Below, piece after piece: positions 44,932-55,047 of a DNA stretch of 64,000 nucleotides. The stretch lies in NCBI GenBank assembly GCA_029212405.1, contig JARGNR010000002.1, positions 62,001 through 126,000 on the forward strand. The letters are read 5' to 3'. This stretch comes from Saprospiraceae bacterium. GTDB lineage: Bacteria; Bacteroidota; Bacteroidia; Chitinophagales; Saprospiraceae. The translations under genes were made by a program, and so were the position numbers. Within the stretch, counting starts at the first letter, position 1, and every line of letters begins with the position of its first letter. The notes under the pieces were generated by a model. The model saw only the letters and a program-made list of their open reading frames with translations. It did not search any database and was not told the origin of the DNA.

Positions 44932-45315
44932 TTGGATGAGCTAGCCGATGAAATCAGGAGGTATATATTTTCAAATTATACGAATTTGATGACTTTGCCC
45001 GAACAAAAAACGTATCGATCCATCCAAGAATATGATCGAAGAAAAGAGATGGATCCACAACAGGTTTCAATACTTGCTGATAAAGGTGTTTTTAAAGAGG
45101 ATAGAAATTTTACTCAAAAAGAAATCGAAGATTTTTATGATGCTTTCATTCTAAGAGTTATTGATAGTGGTGAGGTATTTTTTAATGAATGTCCGTATTG
45201 TGGCCAATTGGCACGAACACCAAAAGGTAGGCAGGCAAAATGTGGACATGCATGGAGAGATCATGAATTGGTGGAAGAAGACGGCATTAAGAGATGGGTC
45301 AAGATGGGTAATTAG
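44932..45315 (+). CDS. Small protein with a zinc-ribbon-like Cys/His motif
   Basis: I do not recognise a family. The 127-residue frame starts at a TTG (44932); the first in-frame ATG is at 44989 and would remove 19 residues. The N-terminal half is helical and charged. The C-terminal part has CPYCGQLARTPKGRQAKCGH, a Cys-x2-Cys ... Cys-x-His arrangement that suggests one bound zinc. It follows the rpoN terminator, so it is transcribed separately. Confidence 0.6.
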   Translation: MDELADEIRRYIFSNYTNLMTLPEQKTYRSIQEYDRRKEMDPQQVSILADKGVFKEDRNFTQKEIEDFYDAFILRVIDSGEVFFNECPYCGQLARTPKGRQAKCGHAWRDHELVEEDGIKRWVKMGN

Positions 45316-45379
45316 AGAAGAAAAAACATTTTCGATATCAAGTGCAAATACTATATGGATCTAAAAAGATAATGTGAAA

Positions 45380-45790
45380 ATGGAGGAGCATAAAAGTGTC
45401 ATTTTAAAAATTAAGGATACTTTCCAATTAAAGAGCAAGTTATTAGAGCTTTTTAGGTTGATTAGTTTGATTCAAACCGATGTAGAGAGCGAGCATTTAA
45501 TTCCATTTTTGGATTCATTCAATGAAATTAATGAGGAGGACAGAAGATCTAACTGCTATCTGTTGGAGAGGGAGGTTTGGGAATATCAAGTAAAAAAGAA
45601 TAACTGGAAATGGATTAATTATACGTGCTTGAACAATGAGGGGACGATTCAAATTGAACATGATCCAATAAGTAATTATATAGATCTCAAATACGCATTG
45701 TTATATGTCGGTATAAAATTGGAGGATATTTATATTGAGGATGACCTTTTTGGAAATTACAAACTAACGGATACAAATCATCATTGTTGA
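45380..45790 (+). CDS. Hypothetical protein
   Basis: I do not recognise a family. The product is about 136 residues from the ATG at 45380 (a GTG at 45374 is possible), soluble and acidic, with several Trp and Tyr (YLLEREVWEYQVKKNNWKWI). It lies 64 bp after the zinc-ribbon protein on the same strand and may be co-transcribed with it. It resembles small immunity- or sensor-type cytoplasmic proteins in size only. Confidence 0.6.
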   Translation: MEEHKSVILKIKDTFQLKSKLLELFRLISLIQTDVESEHLIPFLDSFNEINEEDRRSNCYLLEREVWEYQVKKNNWKWINYTCLNNEGTIQIEHDPISNYIDLKYALLYVGIKLEDIYIEDDLFGNYKLTDTNHHC

Positions 45791-46042
45791 CTATTTACGA
45801 TTGGAAAAAGAATAGCCCAATGAATTCGGGCACAGCTTACATTATTGTATCTAATGTCTTACCAACAAAACAAAATAATAATAGATTACTACACATTATC
45901 AGGGTATTCCATTAAGCACAATCCCGTACTATTTGACAAGCTATTCTTATAAATGTCATCTACGCTTCATCTTTTGAAATTTGGAACTGAAATTGCTTCT
46001 ATTTCATTAGCTTTAAAGTTCATTTTCAAAAAAGAAGTTGTT

Positions 46043-49000
46043 ATGGTTCACTGCAAAAAAATTGCAACCACCCTTTTGATCTTTATATGTTTTATTTTTC
46101 AATCGTTTTCGCAAGAATGGAGACAAGGGAATGAATCTCCATCAGACAATCCAAATTTCAATGAAATTATGGCTCAATTTGAGACCTATTGGGAAGGGAA
46201 AGAAATTGGAAAAGGCAAGGGATATAAACCGATGAAAAGATGGGAATACCAATGGCAAAATAGAGTGAATGAAGATGGTTCTTTCCCAGCAGCAGGTAGA
46301 AACTTACAAGCATTTACTTCTTATCTTAAAACATATAATCCAGAAGAGCAAAGATCTTCTATGACCTCTTGGGAAAGTTTAGGTCCATCGTCAAACACAA
46401 GTGGATATGCAGGTACTGGAAGAATCAATTCTGTGGGGTTTGATCCATCAGATTCTGATGTAGTATATGCAGGATCTGCAGGAGGAGGAGTTTGGAAAAC
46501 AACCAATGGAGGCGATTCCTGGGTACCCATTTCCGACTATATTGGTTCAATAGGTGTTTCTGCAATTATAGTAGATCCATCCAACACACAGACCGTTTAT
46601 ATCGGAACAGGAGACGGAGATGCTTCGGATAACTATTCTATTGGAGTCCTCAAGTCTATGAATGGAGGGACAACTTGGAATACTACTGGCCTCAATTGGT
46701 CTACTAGCAATACCAATCTTATTAGAGCGATGGTTATGCATCCGAATGATGTCAACACGTTGATTTTAGCATCCAATGATGGCATCTATCGTACGACAAA
46801 TGCTGGAGTGACATGGACCAAGGAGCAATCGGGAAATTTTTATGATATTGAACTAAAACCTCAAGCCAATTCCAATACATTTTATGCAAGTACTAAAACA
46901 CAGATTTATCGATCGACCAACAGTGGTGATACTTGGACGGTTGAGCATACTCTTACTGGAACCAATCGAATAGCATTAGCTACGTCCGAAGATGAACCAA
47001 CATATGTTTATGCTTTGGCTTCTAAATCATCTGGAAGCGGTTTCAAAGGAGTTTATCGATCCACGAACAGTGGTCAAACGTTTACTACTCAATCCACAAG
47101 TCCAAACCTATTAGGATGGAGCTCAACAGGTTCGGATTCCAATGGCCAGGGTTGGTACGATTTAGTGATTGCTGCAGATCCGAATAATGCCAATAGTATT
47201 CATGTAGCTGGTGTCAACCATTGGAGATCTACAGATGGAGGAGTAAACTGGACAATCAAATCTACCTGGAATGGTACTGGGGGTGTACAAGAAGTCCATG
47301 CAGACAAACATATGTTGGAATGGCAAGATGACAATACACTTTGGGAAGGGAATGACGGAGGTATATATAAAACCACAAACAATGGAACGACCTGGACGGA
47401 TCGAACATCCAATCTTGTCATCAGTCAATTGTATAAAATTGGCGTTTCAGAACTGGACAATAAAGTGATTGGAGGTTTACAGGATAATGGGACAAAAGTG
47501 AGAAATAATTCTGGAAATTGGGTGGATGAAATAGGAGGAGATGGAATGGATTGCGCGATCAACCCTGCTAACCCTGATGTATTGTATGGTAGTTTGTATT
47601 ATGGAGATATCAGAAGATCTACCAATGGAGGATCATCTTGGTCCAACATTTCAAATGCAATACCAGATGAATCAGGAGAGAATGCTGCTTGGGTAACACC
47701 TTATGTTTTGGATCCTTCAAATCCTTCTACAATAGTAGTGGGATACGAAAATGTTTATCAATCAACTAATCAAGGAAACTCGTGGACTAAAATTGGGGAT
47801 AATCTTACATCAAATACCCTTTTATATGCCGAAATAGCGCCATCAGATTCTGATTTTATTTACGTAGGAAGAGGGTCACAATTATGGAGAACATCAGATG
47901 GAGGGACAAATTGGAGTGCATTGAGTGGACCAGGAAATAATACTGCCATGGTCAAAGCACATCCGACCAATCCTCAAATTTTATATGCCGTAAGACAAAA
48001 CTATTCCAATGGAAATAAGGTATACCAATCTACAAATGGGGGGTCATCTTGGACGAATATATCGGGGACATTACCTAATATACCCGCCAATACAATAGCC
48101 TTTCACGATGATGGAGAAGAAACGATATATGTAGGGATGGATGTAGGTGTTTATTATAGAAATAATTCGACGTCGGATTGGGTTTTATACAACACAGACC
48201 TACCTAATGTTCAAATATCAGAAATAGAAATCAAAGAGCAAACCAATGAAATCTACATCGCAACGTATGGTAGAGGAGTTTGGAAAAATAACACGGTTGG
48301 ATCTTCATCAGTATGTCCGACGCCGTCTTCTATAGATGTTACAAATGTGACAGGAAGTTCTGCCACGATGTCTTGGAATGAGACAAACCCAGCACCAGGA
48401 GAAGGATATGAATGGGGATATAATACTACTGCTGATGTGCCTCCAACAACATTTGAAACATCAGCCATTAGTGTTGACATTACTGGTTTGGAAAGCGGGA
48501 CTCCTTATTACTTTTTTGTTCGGGCCAAATGTTCAGAAACATCTAATTCATCCTGGTCTTCTGCGGGTCCCTTTGTAACAGAATATGATTGTGGAGATGA
48601 TATGTTTGATTCGGGTGGGGCAACTTCTGACTATGGCAACCAAGAAGATATTACTACGGTCATTTGTCCTTCAGCCTCAGACGAAGCGATTAAACTGACG
48701 TTCAATGATTTTGATGTAGAATTTAACTGGGACGCACTCTATGTCTACAATGGACCTTCGATAAACAGCCCACAGTTTTCTAGTGGAGCAGGAACAACTC
48801 AAGCGGGGTTTCCTGCTGGGGGATATTATGGAACAATAAATCCTGGTCCATTTACTTCAACGGATGAAACAGGATGTATTACACTAAGATTTAGAAGTGA
48901 TACCTATGTTACAGAATTGGGGTGGGATGTGGATATCAGCTGTGAGATATTGTGCTCAGACGAAGTAATGAATACCAATGATGATGGATGGGGATCTTTG

Positions 49001-49381
49001 CGAAGATCGGTACTTTGTGCTCAACCAGGAACACCAATACTATTTAATCCAAGTGTAGAATTTGAAAACTTTTCACTGTTGAGTCCAATAAATATTGAAA
49101 AAGAGGTTTCTATAGATCTTGGTGTAGGTAAAAACATCAATCTTATTCCATTAGGAGATGGTCCTGCTTTTGAGATTATGAATGATGCTCAATTGGAGTT
49201 GGATCATATCACTATAATCTCTGGATTATTAAACAATGGAGGAGCTATAATAAATAATGGAATTTTAATCATCAATAATATTGACATTTTTAAGAATGAA
49301 GACAATGGTACAGCGGAGTCGTTGATCTTAAATAATGGAGAATTTTATATTAGGGGCAACAGTAATATTCTTAAAGAATAA
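46043..49381 (+). CDS. Giant secreted sortilin-like beta-propeller protein with FN3, CUB and novel C-terminal tail
   Basis: The frame extends to an ATG at 45953, but the ATG at 46043 starts a clean signal peptide (to FQSFSQ), giving 1112 residues. The main part (about 100-760) is two VPS10/BNR-type propellers with many Asp-box-like repeats (STNGGSSWTNIS, TTNGGDSWVPIS, STNSGDTWTVEH). Then come a fibronectin III domain (about 765-850, TPSSIDVTNVTGSSATMSW), a CUB-like domain (about 855-975, CGDDMFDSGGATSDYG, GCITLRFRSD) and a tail (about 975-1112) ending RGNSNILKE. No catalytic residues of a glycosidase are clear. The CUB plus tail is repeated at the C-terminus of the next gene. Likely a cell-surface or released binding protein. 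Confidence 0.82.
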   Translation: MVHCKKIATTLLIFICFIFQSFSQEWRQGNESPSDNPNFNEIMAQFETYWEGKEIGKGKGYKPMKRWEYQWQNRVNEDGSFPAAGRNLQAFTSYLKTYNPEEQRSSMTSWESLGPSSNTSGYAGTGRINSVGFDPSDSDVVYAGSAGGGVWKTTNGGDSWVPISDYIGSIGVSAIIVDPSNTQTVYIGTGDGDASDNYSIGVLKSMNGGTTWNTTGLNWSTSNTNLIRAMVMHPNDVNTLILASNDGIYRTTNAGVTWTKEQSGNFYDIELKPQANSNTFYASTKTQIYRSTNSGDTWTVEHTLTGTNRIALATSEDEPTYVYALASKSSGSGFKGVYRSTNSGQTFTTQSTSPNLLGWSSTGSDSNGQGWYDLVIAADPNNANSIHVAGVNHWRSTDGGVNWTIKSTWNGTGGVQEVHADKHMLEWQDDNTLWEGNDGGIYKTTNNGTTWTDRTSNLVISQLYKIGVSELDNKVIGGLQDNGTKVRNNSGNWVDEIGGDGMDCAINPANPDVLYGSLYYGDIRRSTNGGSSWSNISNAIPDESGENAAWVTPYVLDPSNPSTIVVGYENVYQSTNQGNSWTKIGDNLTSNTLLYAEIAPSDSDFIYVGRGSQLWRTSDGGTNWSALSGPGNNTAMVKAHPTNPQILYAVRQNYSNGNKVYQSTNGGSSWTNISGTLPNIPANTIAFHDDGEETIYVGMDVGVYYRNNSTSDWVLYNTDLPNVQISEIEIKEQTNEIYIATYGRGVWKNNTVGSSSVCPTPSSIDVTNVTGSSATMSWNETNPAPGEGYEWGYNTTADVPPTTFETSAISVDITGLESGTPYYFFVRAKCSETSNSSWSSAGPFVTEYDCGDDMFDSGGATSDYGNQEDITTVICPSASDEAIKLTFNDFDVEFNWDALYVYNGPSINSPQFSSGAGTTQAGFPAGGYYGTINPGPFTSTDETGCITLRFRSDTYVTELGWDVDISCEILCSDEVMNTNDDGWGSLRRSVLCAQPGTPILFNPSVEFENFSLLSPINIEKEVSIDLGVGKNINLIPLGDGPAFEIMNDAQLELDHITIISGLLNNGGAIINNGILIINNIDIFKNEDNGTAESLILNNGEFYIRGNSNILKE

Positions 49382-49420
49382 GAATTGTTTTTGCTTAATT
49401 AACCTTTTTAGAGGGACTTG

Positions 49421-49476
49421 GGATTGGTTAATAGTTTACAATTAAATCAAATTCAAGTTGTTAAGGATACCAATCC
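49421..49476. other. Inverted repeat between the two giant secreted-protein genes
   Basis: GGATTGGT (49421-49428) and ACCAATCC (49469-49476) can pair around a 40-nt loop, but no T tract follows on the plus strand, so a terminator is doubtful. The surrounding 190 bp hold nothing else I can defend. Confidence 0.3.
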
Positions 49477-49571
49477 TAAAAAAGGACCAAGAAAATTTGT
49501 AGAATTTTTTACATTCGTAAGGTTCAATACCCACAGAGATCAATAATTCAACATTCAAAACTTAGTAAATA

Positions 49572-52500
49572 ATGGTAAGACTTCTCGCTACGCTTTTCAC
49601 AATTTGTTTGTTTTTATCTTATTCTGAAGCCCAAATTGATCATAGTGAACTAAAAACGGTACAAAAAGTACTCAAAGATAATGCTATTGTTACGGATCAA
49701 TTATTTATAACAGATCACTATACATCTGGTGGAATTACACATACTTATTTCAAAGAGTCCATAAATGGTATTCCTATTTATAACTCCAGAGGAGCAATTC
49801 ATTACAAGGATAAAGGGTATGTAATTTTGAACCAATCTTTTCAGCGTAAAGGCAAAGGATTATTCGTTGCCAACAAACCTGCATTGACGGCAATACAAGC
49901 GTTGGATAGAGTAGCAGCAACTAAAGGATTTGATAGAACAGGAGAAGTGGTTGTACTTAATAGTAAATCAGGCGTAGAACAAAGACAAACAATCCAGGCA
50001 TCTGCTATGTCATTAAGAGATATCCCAGCAAAATTGGAATACTACTATTTATCAGAAAATGACATAAAACTGGTATGGTCTCTACCTGTAGAAGAACATA
50101 TCTCAGCATGGTATACCAACTTTTTGGTAGATGCAAATACAGGTGAAATCATAAAAGAGGTAGATTGGACAGTAGAATGTAATCACGGCACACCTAATAA
50201 TAAAAACTCAAAGTGTACTATAGACCATGCTCACGCTAATACTGCAAAGACCAGCAGAAGAAGTTCTTCAGTCGCCCCGAATTCTTACGAAGTCTTTGCA
50301 TGGCCAGTAGAAAGTCCGAATTTTGGTTCTCGAACATCTGAAACCACCCCATGGAATGACAATCTTGTAGCTTCTCCGAATGGATGGCATACTATTGGGG
50401 CAGAATCGTATACAGCATCTAGAGGGAATAATACGGATACATACATCGATGATGACAACACCAATTCTCCAACAGGAGGAGATGACGCACGTGCTGAAGG
50501 AGGACCAAATCTTGACTTTTTCTTTGATTTGGATTTGGATATGGACCCAGCAAACTACAAAGATGCTTCTGTGACCAATACATTTTATTGGACAAATTTG
50601 ATGCATGATGTTTGGTTCAACTATGGATTCGATGAGGCTTCAGGAAACTTTCAAGAAGAAAACTATACAGCAAATGGGAATGGTTCGGACTATGTGTATA
50701 GTGAAGCTCAAGATGGATCGGGTAGCTGTAATGCTAATTTTGGAACACCACCAGATGGTTCGAATCCAAGAATGCAAATGTACCTGTGTACAAATAATGG
50801 AAATGATAGAGACGGAGATTACGATAATGGTGTAATTGCACATGAATATGGACATGGAATTTCAAATCGATTGACAGGAGGACCGGGTGCATCAGGTTGC
50901 CTTAGTAATCAAGAACAAATGGGAGAAGGATGGTCTGATTATTTAGGGTTAGTTATGACGATAGAATCAGGAGATGCGGGTTCAGATGCAAGAGGAATTG
51001 GGACATGGTTATTTGGACAAGGTCCTAATGGCGCTGGGATTCGTCCTTTTCCGTACAGTACAGACTTTGGAGTAAATCCTATGACGTATAATACAATCAA
51101 AACGGTAAGCGTACCTCATGGTGTTGGCTCTGTTTGGAGTACCATGTTATGGGATATGACGTGGGCCCTAATCGATGAACATGGTTTTGATGCTGATATT
51201 TACAATGGAACGGGAGGAAATAATATTGCCATGCAGTTGGTCATGGAAGGAATGAAACTGCAGCCGTGCAGTCCAGGATTTGTGGACGGTAGAAATGCAA
51301 TTTTAGAAGCAGATGAATTGCTTTACGAAGGTGCCAATTCATGTCTAATTTGGAATGCATTTGCAAAAAGAGGACTGGGTTTTAGTGCCTTGCAAGGGAG
51401 CACAGGAAGTAGAAGTGATGGTACGGAGGCATTTGATCTTCCTCCATCTTGTACATTGGATATTAAAAAATCAACTCCAACAACAACAGCGATAGAAGAT
51501 GACCAAGTAACCTATCAGATTATTGTAGAGAATAATTTCCCAGACCTTGATTTGACAAACGTTTCGGTAACGGATACTATCCCTGAAGAATTATCATTTA
51601 TATCTGCTTCAGGTGGAGGAGCTGAATCGGGAGGGGTAGTTAGCTTTTTGATAGCAAGTCTTACCGCGGGACAAACCATCTCATTTGATATCACTTTAGA
51701 GGTAAAGAACAACCTTTCGTATGTGATATCTGACATTTTTGATGATGTAGAAAGTGGAACAGGCAATTGGTCAACTTCGTTTACAGGCAGTACGAGTTGG
51801 GCCACACAAACAGACCAATCGTTTAGCGGAACCACGGCATGGTTTGCTCCAGATAATAATACTCCAGGAACAGCTTATTTGGATTTAGCTCTTGAGGTTG
51901 GATTGGGAAGTGGGTCAGAAATGGCTTTTTATCATCAATACGACACGGAAAATAATTGGGATGGAGGTCAAGTATTTATATCTACAGATAAAGGTGTCAA
52001 GTGGACAGATCTTGGATCAAATATGATTGAAAACGGGTACAACAATGTTGTTTTTAACTCTATACCTGGTTTTAGTGGTAATAGTAATGGCTTTATTAAT
52101 ACGATCGTGGATCTCGACGAATATGATGGTCAGAATGTGCTGATTCGGTTTCAAATGAATTGCGACCAATCTGTCGGTGGAGCAGGCTGGTGGATTGATG
52201 ATTTTACATTGACCAACTTAAATTTGTTGAGTATCAATCAAGCAGTTGTAAGTAGTGATACGATGACCGTTGATGTTTTTTCAAACGCCATTCAATTGAT
52301 TCCACCAGCATCCGTTTTCCAAGTGGATGTTACAAAAAACAACATTCTATGCAATGGAGAAACAAATGGAGAAATATTTGTTAATCCTTCTGGAGGTAGT
52401 GGATCATTTACCTACGCATGGAATGACGGTGCAACTTCACAAAACCGAAATAACTTAGGTGTAGGAATATATCGAGTAACTATTTCGGATGGGGTAGACG

Positions 52501-53552
52501 ACGTATTGAAAGTTGGCATTATTTCGGAACCACCAGAATTCAATATATCATTAGAAGCAGAAGATGTAACAAATTTTGCTGGAGATAATGGCTCTATTGA
52601 GGTGTTACCATCTGGCGGAGTTGGAAATTATACCTATTTATGGGAAACAGGGGCGACCACGGCTGAAATTACAAACCTTACACCTGGAGTATATACCGTA
52701 AGTGTGACAGATGAAGCGGGTTGTGAAAAGATAGACAGTGCCGAAGTTTTTAAATATGGATGTGGAGATGATCATTTTGATTCCGGAGGATCCAATTCGG
52801 ATTACTCAAATCTAGAAGACATGACGGTAGTCATATGTTCAGATTCTCCTGATGAAGATGTAGTTTTGACGTTTAATTCTATGGATATTGAAAGTACTTG
52901 GGATGCATTGTATGTACACAATGGTAACTCAATCAATAGTCCTATTTTTGATAGTGGTAATCCGGCCACTCAAGCTGGTTTCCCAGCAGGTGGATATTAC
53001 GGCACAACAGCACCTGGTCCTTTTGCAGCGACCAATGAAAGTGGATGTATTACATTGCGATTCCGAAGTGACACGTTTGTGACGGGAGATGGATGGGACA
53101 TAGATATTTCATGTGCCATAGCATGCGCTCCGGAAGTAATGAATATAAATTCGGATGGGTATGGATCATTACAAAGACAAATATTATGTGCGGATCCAAT
53201 TGATGTGATCCAAGTAGGGTCTGATGTTTTTGGAGAGTCGATAACACTTGATGAGCCTATTCTTATTGACAAAGAACTTATTCTTGATCCTGGAAGTGGG
53301 AATTCTTTTAATATTCTTTCAAATGAAAATGGACCCATATTTACCATTGCACCATCAGGGAGTTTTGAATTGAATCATTTGGTCTTAATAGCTGGACAAA
53401 TGGATCCAGGGGGAGCAATTATAAACAACGGTAAACTCATTTTGAAAAATGTGGATGTTTATGAAAATGAAGAAAATTCAGGAGTAGAGGGATTAATTCT
53501 AAATAATGGACAACTTTTTATTAGAGGGAATAGTAATTTGAGAAAAGAGTAA
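49572..53552 (+). CDS. Secreted M36 (fungalysin-type) metalloprotease with SprB repeats and shared CUB tail
   Basis: A 1326-residue protein with a signal peptide (to SEAQ), an FTP-type propeptide (about 25-200), and an M36 catalytic domain with the zinc motif HEYGH (His424-His428) and the third ligand Glu452 in MGEGWSDYLG. After it come a DUF11-like bacterial Ig domain (about 640-720), a MAM-like/jelly-roll domain (about 725-890, IDDFTLTNL), two SprB-type repeats (about 917-980 and 990-1060, NGEIFVNPSGGSGSFTYAW, GSIEVLPSGGVGNYTYLW), a CUB-like domain and the tail ending RGNSNLRKE. The protease should degrade external protein. The CUB plus tail matches the preceding gene and probably serves export or attachment. 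Confidence 0.9.
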   Translation: MVRLLATLFTICLFLSYSEAQIDHSELKTVQKVLKDNAIVTDQLFITDHYTSGGITHTYFKESINGIPIYNSRGAIHYKDKGYVILNQSFQRKGKGLFVANKPALTAIQALDRVAATKGFDRTGEVVVLNSKSGVEQRQTIQASAMSLRDIPAKLEYYYLSENDIKLVWSLPVEEHISAWYTNFLVDANTGEIIKEVDWTVECNHGTPNNKNSKCTIDHAHANTAKTSRRSSSVAPNSYEVFAWPVESPNFGSRTSETTPWNDNLVASPNGWHTIGAESYTASRGNNTDTYIDDDNTNSPTGGDDARAEGGPNLDFFFDLDLDMDPANYKDASVTNTFYWTNLMHDVWFNYGFDEASGNFQEENYTANGNGSDYVYSEAQDGSGSCNANFGTPPDGSNPRMQMYLCTNNGNDRDGDYDNGVIAHEYGHGISNRLTGGPGASGCLSNQEQMGEGWSDYLGLVMTIESGDAGSDARGIGTWLFGQGPNGAGIRPFPYSTDFGVNPMTYNTIKTVSVPHGVGSVWSTMLWDMTWALIDEHGFDADIYNGTGGNNIAMQLVMEGMKLQPCSPGFVDGRNAILEADELLYEGANSCLIWNAFAKRGLGFSALQGSTGSRSDGTEAFDLPPSCTLDIKKSTPTTTAIEDDQVTYQIIVENNFPDLDLTNVSVTDTIPEELSFISASGGGAESGGVVSFLIASLTAGQTISFDITLEVKNNLSYVISDIFDDVESGTGNWSTSFTGSTSWATQTDQSFSGTTAWFAPDNNTPGTAYLDLALEVGLGSGSEMAFYHQYDTENNWDGGQVFISTDKGVKWTDLGSNMIENGYNNVVFNSIPGFSGNSNGFINTIVDLDEYDGQNVLIRFQMNCDQSVGGAGWWIDDFTLTNLNLLSINQAVVSSDTMTVDVFSNAIQLIPPASVFQVDVTKNNILCNGETNGEIFVNPSGGSGSFTYAWNDGATSQNRNNLGVGIYRVTISDGVDDVLKVGIISEPPEFNISLEAEDVTNFAGDNGSIEVLPSGGVGNYTYLWETGATTAEITNLTPGVYTVSVTDEAGCEKIDSAEVFKYGCGDDHFDSGGSNSDYSNLEDMTVVICSDSPDEDVVLTFNSMDIESTWDALYVHNGNSINSPIFDSGNPATQAGFPAGGYYGTTAPGPFAATNESGCITLRFRSDTFVTGDGWDIDISCAIACAPEVMNINSDGYGSLQRQILCADPIDVIQVGSDVFGESITLDEPILIDKELILDPGSGNSFNILSNENGPIFTIAPSGSFELNHLVLIAGQMDPGGAIINNGKLILKNVDVYENEENSGVEGLILNNGQLFIRGNSNLRKE

Positions 53553-53633
53553 GTGAATTAGGTTTTATATGAAAGGGGGGTAACTAGGCTTGGATATAAA
53601 ATTCATGCGAGTAAATAGAACTAGTTGTTTTGG

Positions 53634-53663
53634 TTTGTGTTGGTAAGAAATAATATACTTTTG
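53634..53663 (+). promoter_or_regulatory. Full Bacteroidota-type promoter of xth
   Basis: A -33 TTTG (53634-53637) is followed after exactly 18 bp by the -7 box TACTTTTG (53656-53663). Transcription would start about 20 bp before the xth ATG. This is the best promoter match in the window. Confidence 0.72.
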
Positions 53664-53689
53664 TAAAACGAACACAACTAAAAAGAAAA

Positions 53690-54457
53690 ATGAAGATTGT
53701 ATCCTGGAATGTGAATGGTATTCGAGCTGCTGTTAAAAAGGATTTTTTGAATGAGGTCAAGAAATCAAAAGCTGACATTTATTGTGTACAAGAAACCAAA
53801 GCACAAGATGATCAAGTATTGGAAGCATTAAAAGATCTGAAAGGATACACGATCAATACCGTTTCTGCGGTAAAGAAAGGGTATTCAGGAGTGGGAATTT
53901 TCAGTAAGGAAGAGCCTTTGTCAATATCAACGGGTATTGGTATCGAAGAGCACGACCAAGAAGGCAGGGTTTTATGTGCAGAATTTGAAGCGTTTTATAT
54001 GGTCAATGTCTACGTTCCCAACAGTGGTTCTGGTTTGAAAAGATTGGAGTATAGAGCAGAATGGGATGAGGCATTTGCAAATTATCTAGCCAACCTTAGA
54101 AAGACAAAACCAGTAATCGTAACGGGAGACTTTAACGTTGCGCACCAACCGATTGATCTTGCCCGACCAAAGCCAAATTACAACAAAACCAGTGGCTATA
54201 CTCAAGTTGAAATTGATGGCATCTCAAACATTTTGGATCAAGGATTTTTAGATGCTTATCGTGAAAAGTACCCTGAAAAAGTAGAATATACATTTTGGAG
54301 TGTGCGATTTGGAGCCAGAGCAAAAAATGTAGGTTGGCGTATTGATTATTTTTTAGTAGATGAAAAATTAAAAGAGAATATTGTGGACTCCAGTATACAA
54401 ACTGAAATTATGGGAAGTGACCATTGTCCGCTATCTTTGGAAATGTCATTGGGATAA
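53690..54457 (+). CDS. xth: Exodeoxyribonuclease III (AP endonuclease)
   Basis: A 255-residue cytoplasmic enzyme of the EEP nuclease fold. Motifs in order are KIVSWNVNGIRAA (Asn metal/phosphate contact), YCVQETKAQ (catalytic Glu), NVYVPNSGSG, VTGDFNVAH (catalytic Asp and Asn), WRIDYFLVD and GSDHCPLSLE (catalytic His with Asp). It cleaves DNA at abasic sites and has 3'-exonuclease activity in base-excision repair. It has the clearest promoter in the window and seems to head a run of four plus-strand genes. Confidence 0.95.
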   Translation: MKIVSWNVNGIRAAVKKDFLNEVKKSKADIYCVQETKAQDDQVLEALKDLKGYTINTVSAVKKGYSGVGIFSKEEPLSISTGIGIEEHDQEGRVLCAEFEAFYMVNVYVPNSGSGLKRLEYRAEWDEAFANYLANLRKTKPVIVTGDFNVAHQPIDLARPKPNYNKTSGYTQVEIDGISNILDQGFLDAYREKYPEKVEYTFWSVRFGARAKNVGWRIDYFLVDEKLKENIVDSSIQTEIMGSDHCPLSLEMSLG

Positions 54458-54508
54458 TATTAAAATCAAAACCTATTCACAAATCAATTACATTTTAACT
54501 GATTGATA

Positions 54509-55039
54509 ATGAAAAAGAATTTCTTCACATTAATTATTCTATTCTTTTCAATTGGCGTTTTTGGCCAAAACTCCTCTTTTGGAATTTCTTTGAACTCATT
54601 CAATAAAGAAGGGGAAAACGGCATGTCTATTAACGCAAATGTACGTGTTCAGTTAAGCAATACCTTGGGTTGGCAGACGGAAGTGGGTTATTTACATTCT
54701 CTTGAAGGAGTTACGGTCATTGAAGAAAGAACGGTGACCAACGCAGGGGGTACGGAAACAGTAACGACTACAAGCGAAGATCGAGATAAAGCAGCAATAG
54801 TAAAGTCAGGGATAGCAATAAAATTTTTGAACCATGAGGGGTTTTCCGCAGAGTTTATAGCGAGTGGAGGTGCTTTCAGAGCGGATCGAACTATATTTGG
54901 GTTGATAAGTGGTGAGCTATTCCTATCCTCTCAAATCGGTAAGAATTTAGTGGTTGGAATTCCTATTTCGTATAACTTCATTACCTGGGAAAGAGACGAC
55001 TTCACCAGTGTTGGTGTATCCTTAAGGTTTCATATGTAA
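54509..55039 (+). CDS. Small outer-membrane beta-barrel protein
   Basis: The ATG at 54509 is preferred over a TTG at 54503. The 176-residue product has a signal peptide (to IGVFGQ) and about eight alternating amphipathic strands (QLSNTLGWQTEVGYLH, FSAEFIASGGAF), ending FTSVGVSLRFHM, typical of an OmpW/OmpX-sized porin-like barrel. Function is unknown; it lies 51 bp after xth. Confidence 0.72.
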   Translation: MKKNFFTLIILFFSIGVFGQNSSFGISLNSFNKEGENGMSINANVRVQLSNTLGWQTEVGYLHSLEGVTVIEERTVTNAGGTETVTTTSEDRDKAAIVKSGIAIKFLNHEGFSAEFIASGGAFRADRTIFGLISGELFLSSQIGKNLVVGIPISYNFITWERDDFTSVGVSLRFHM

Positions 55040-55047
55040 AAATTAAT

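Noticed and set aside
49421-49476. Terminator between the two giant secreted-protein genes
   Set aside because: The dyad has a 40-nt loop and is followed by A-rich, not T-rich, sequence on the coding strand.
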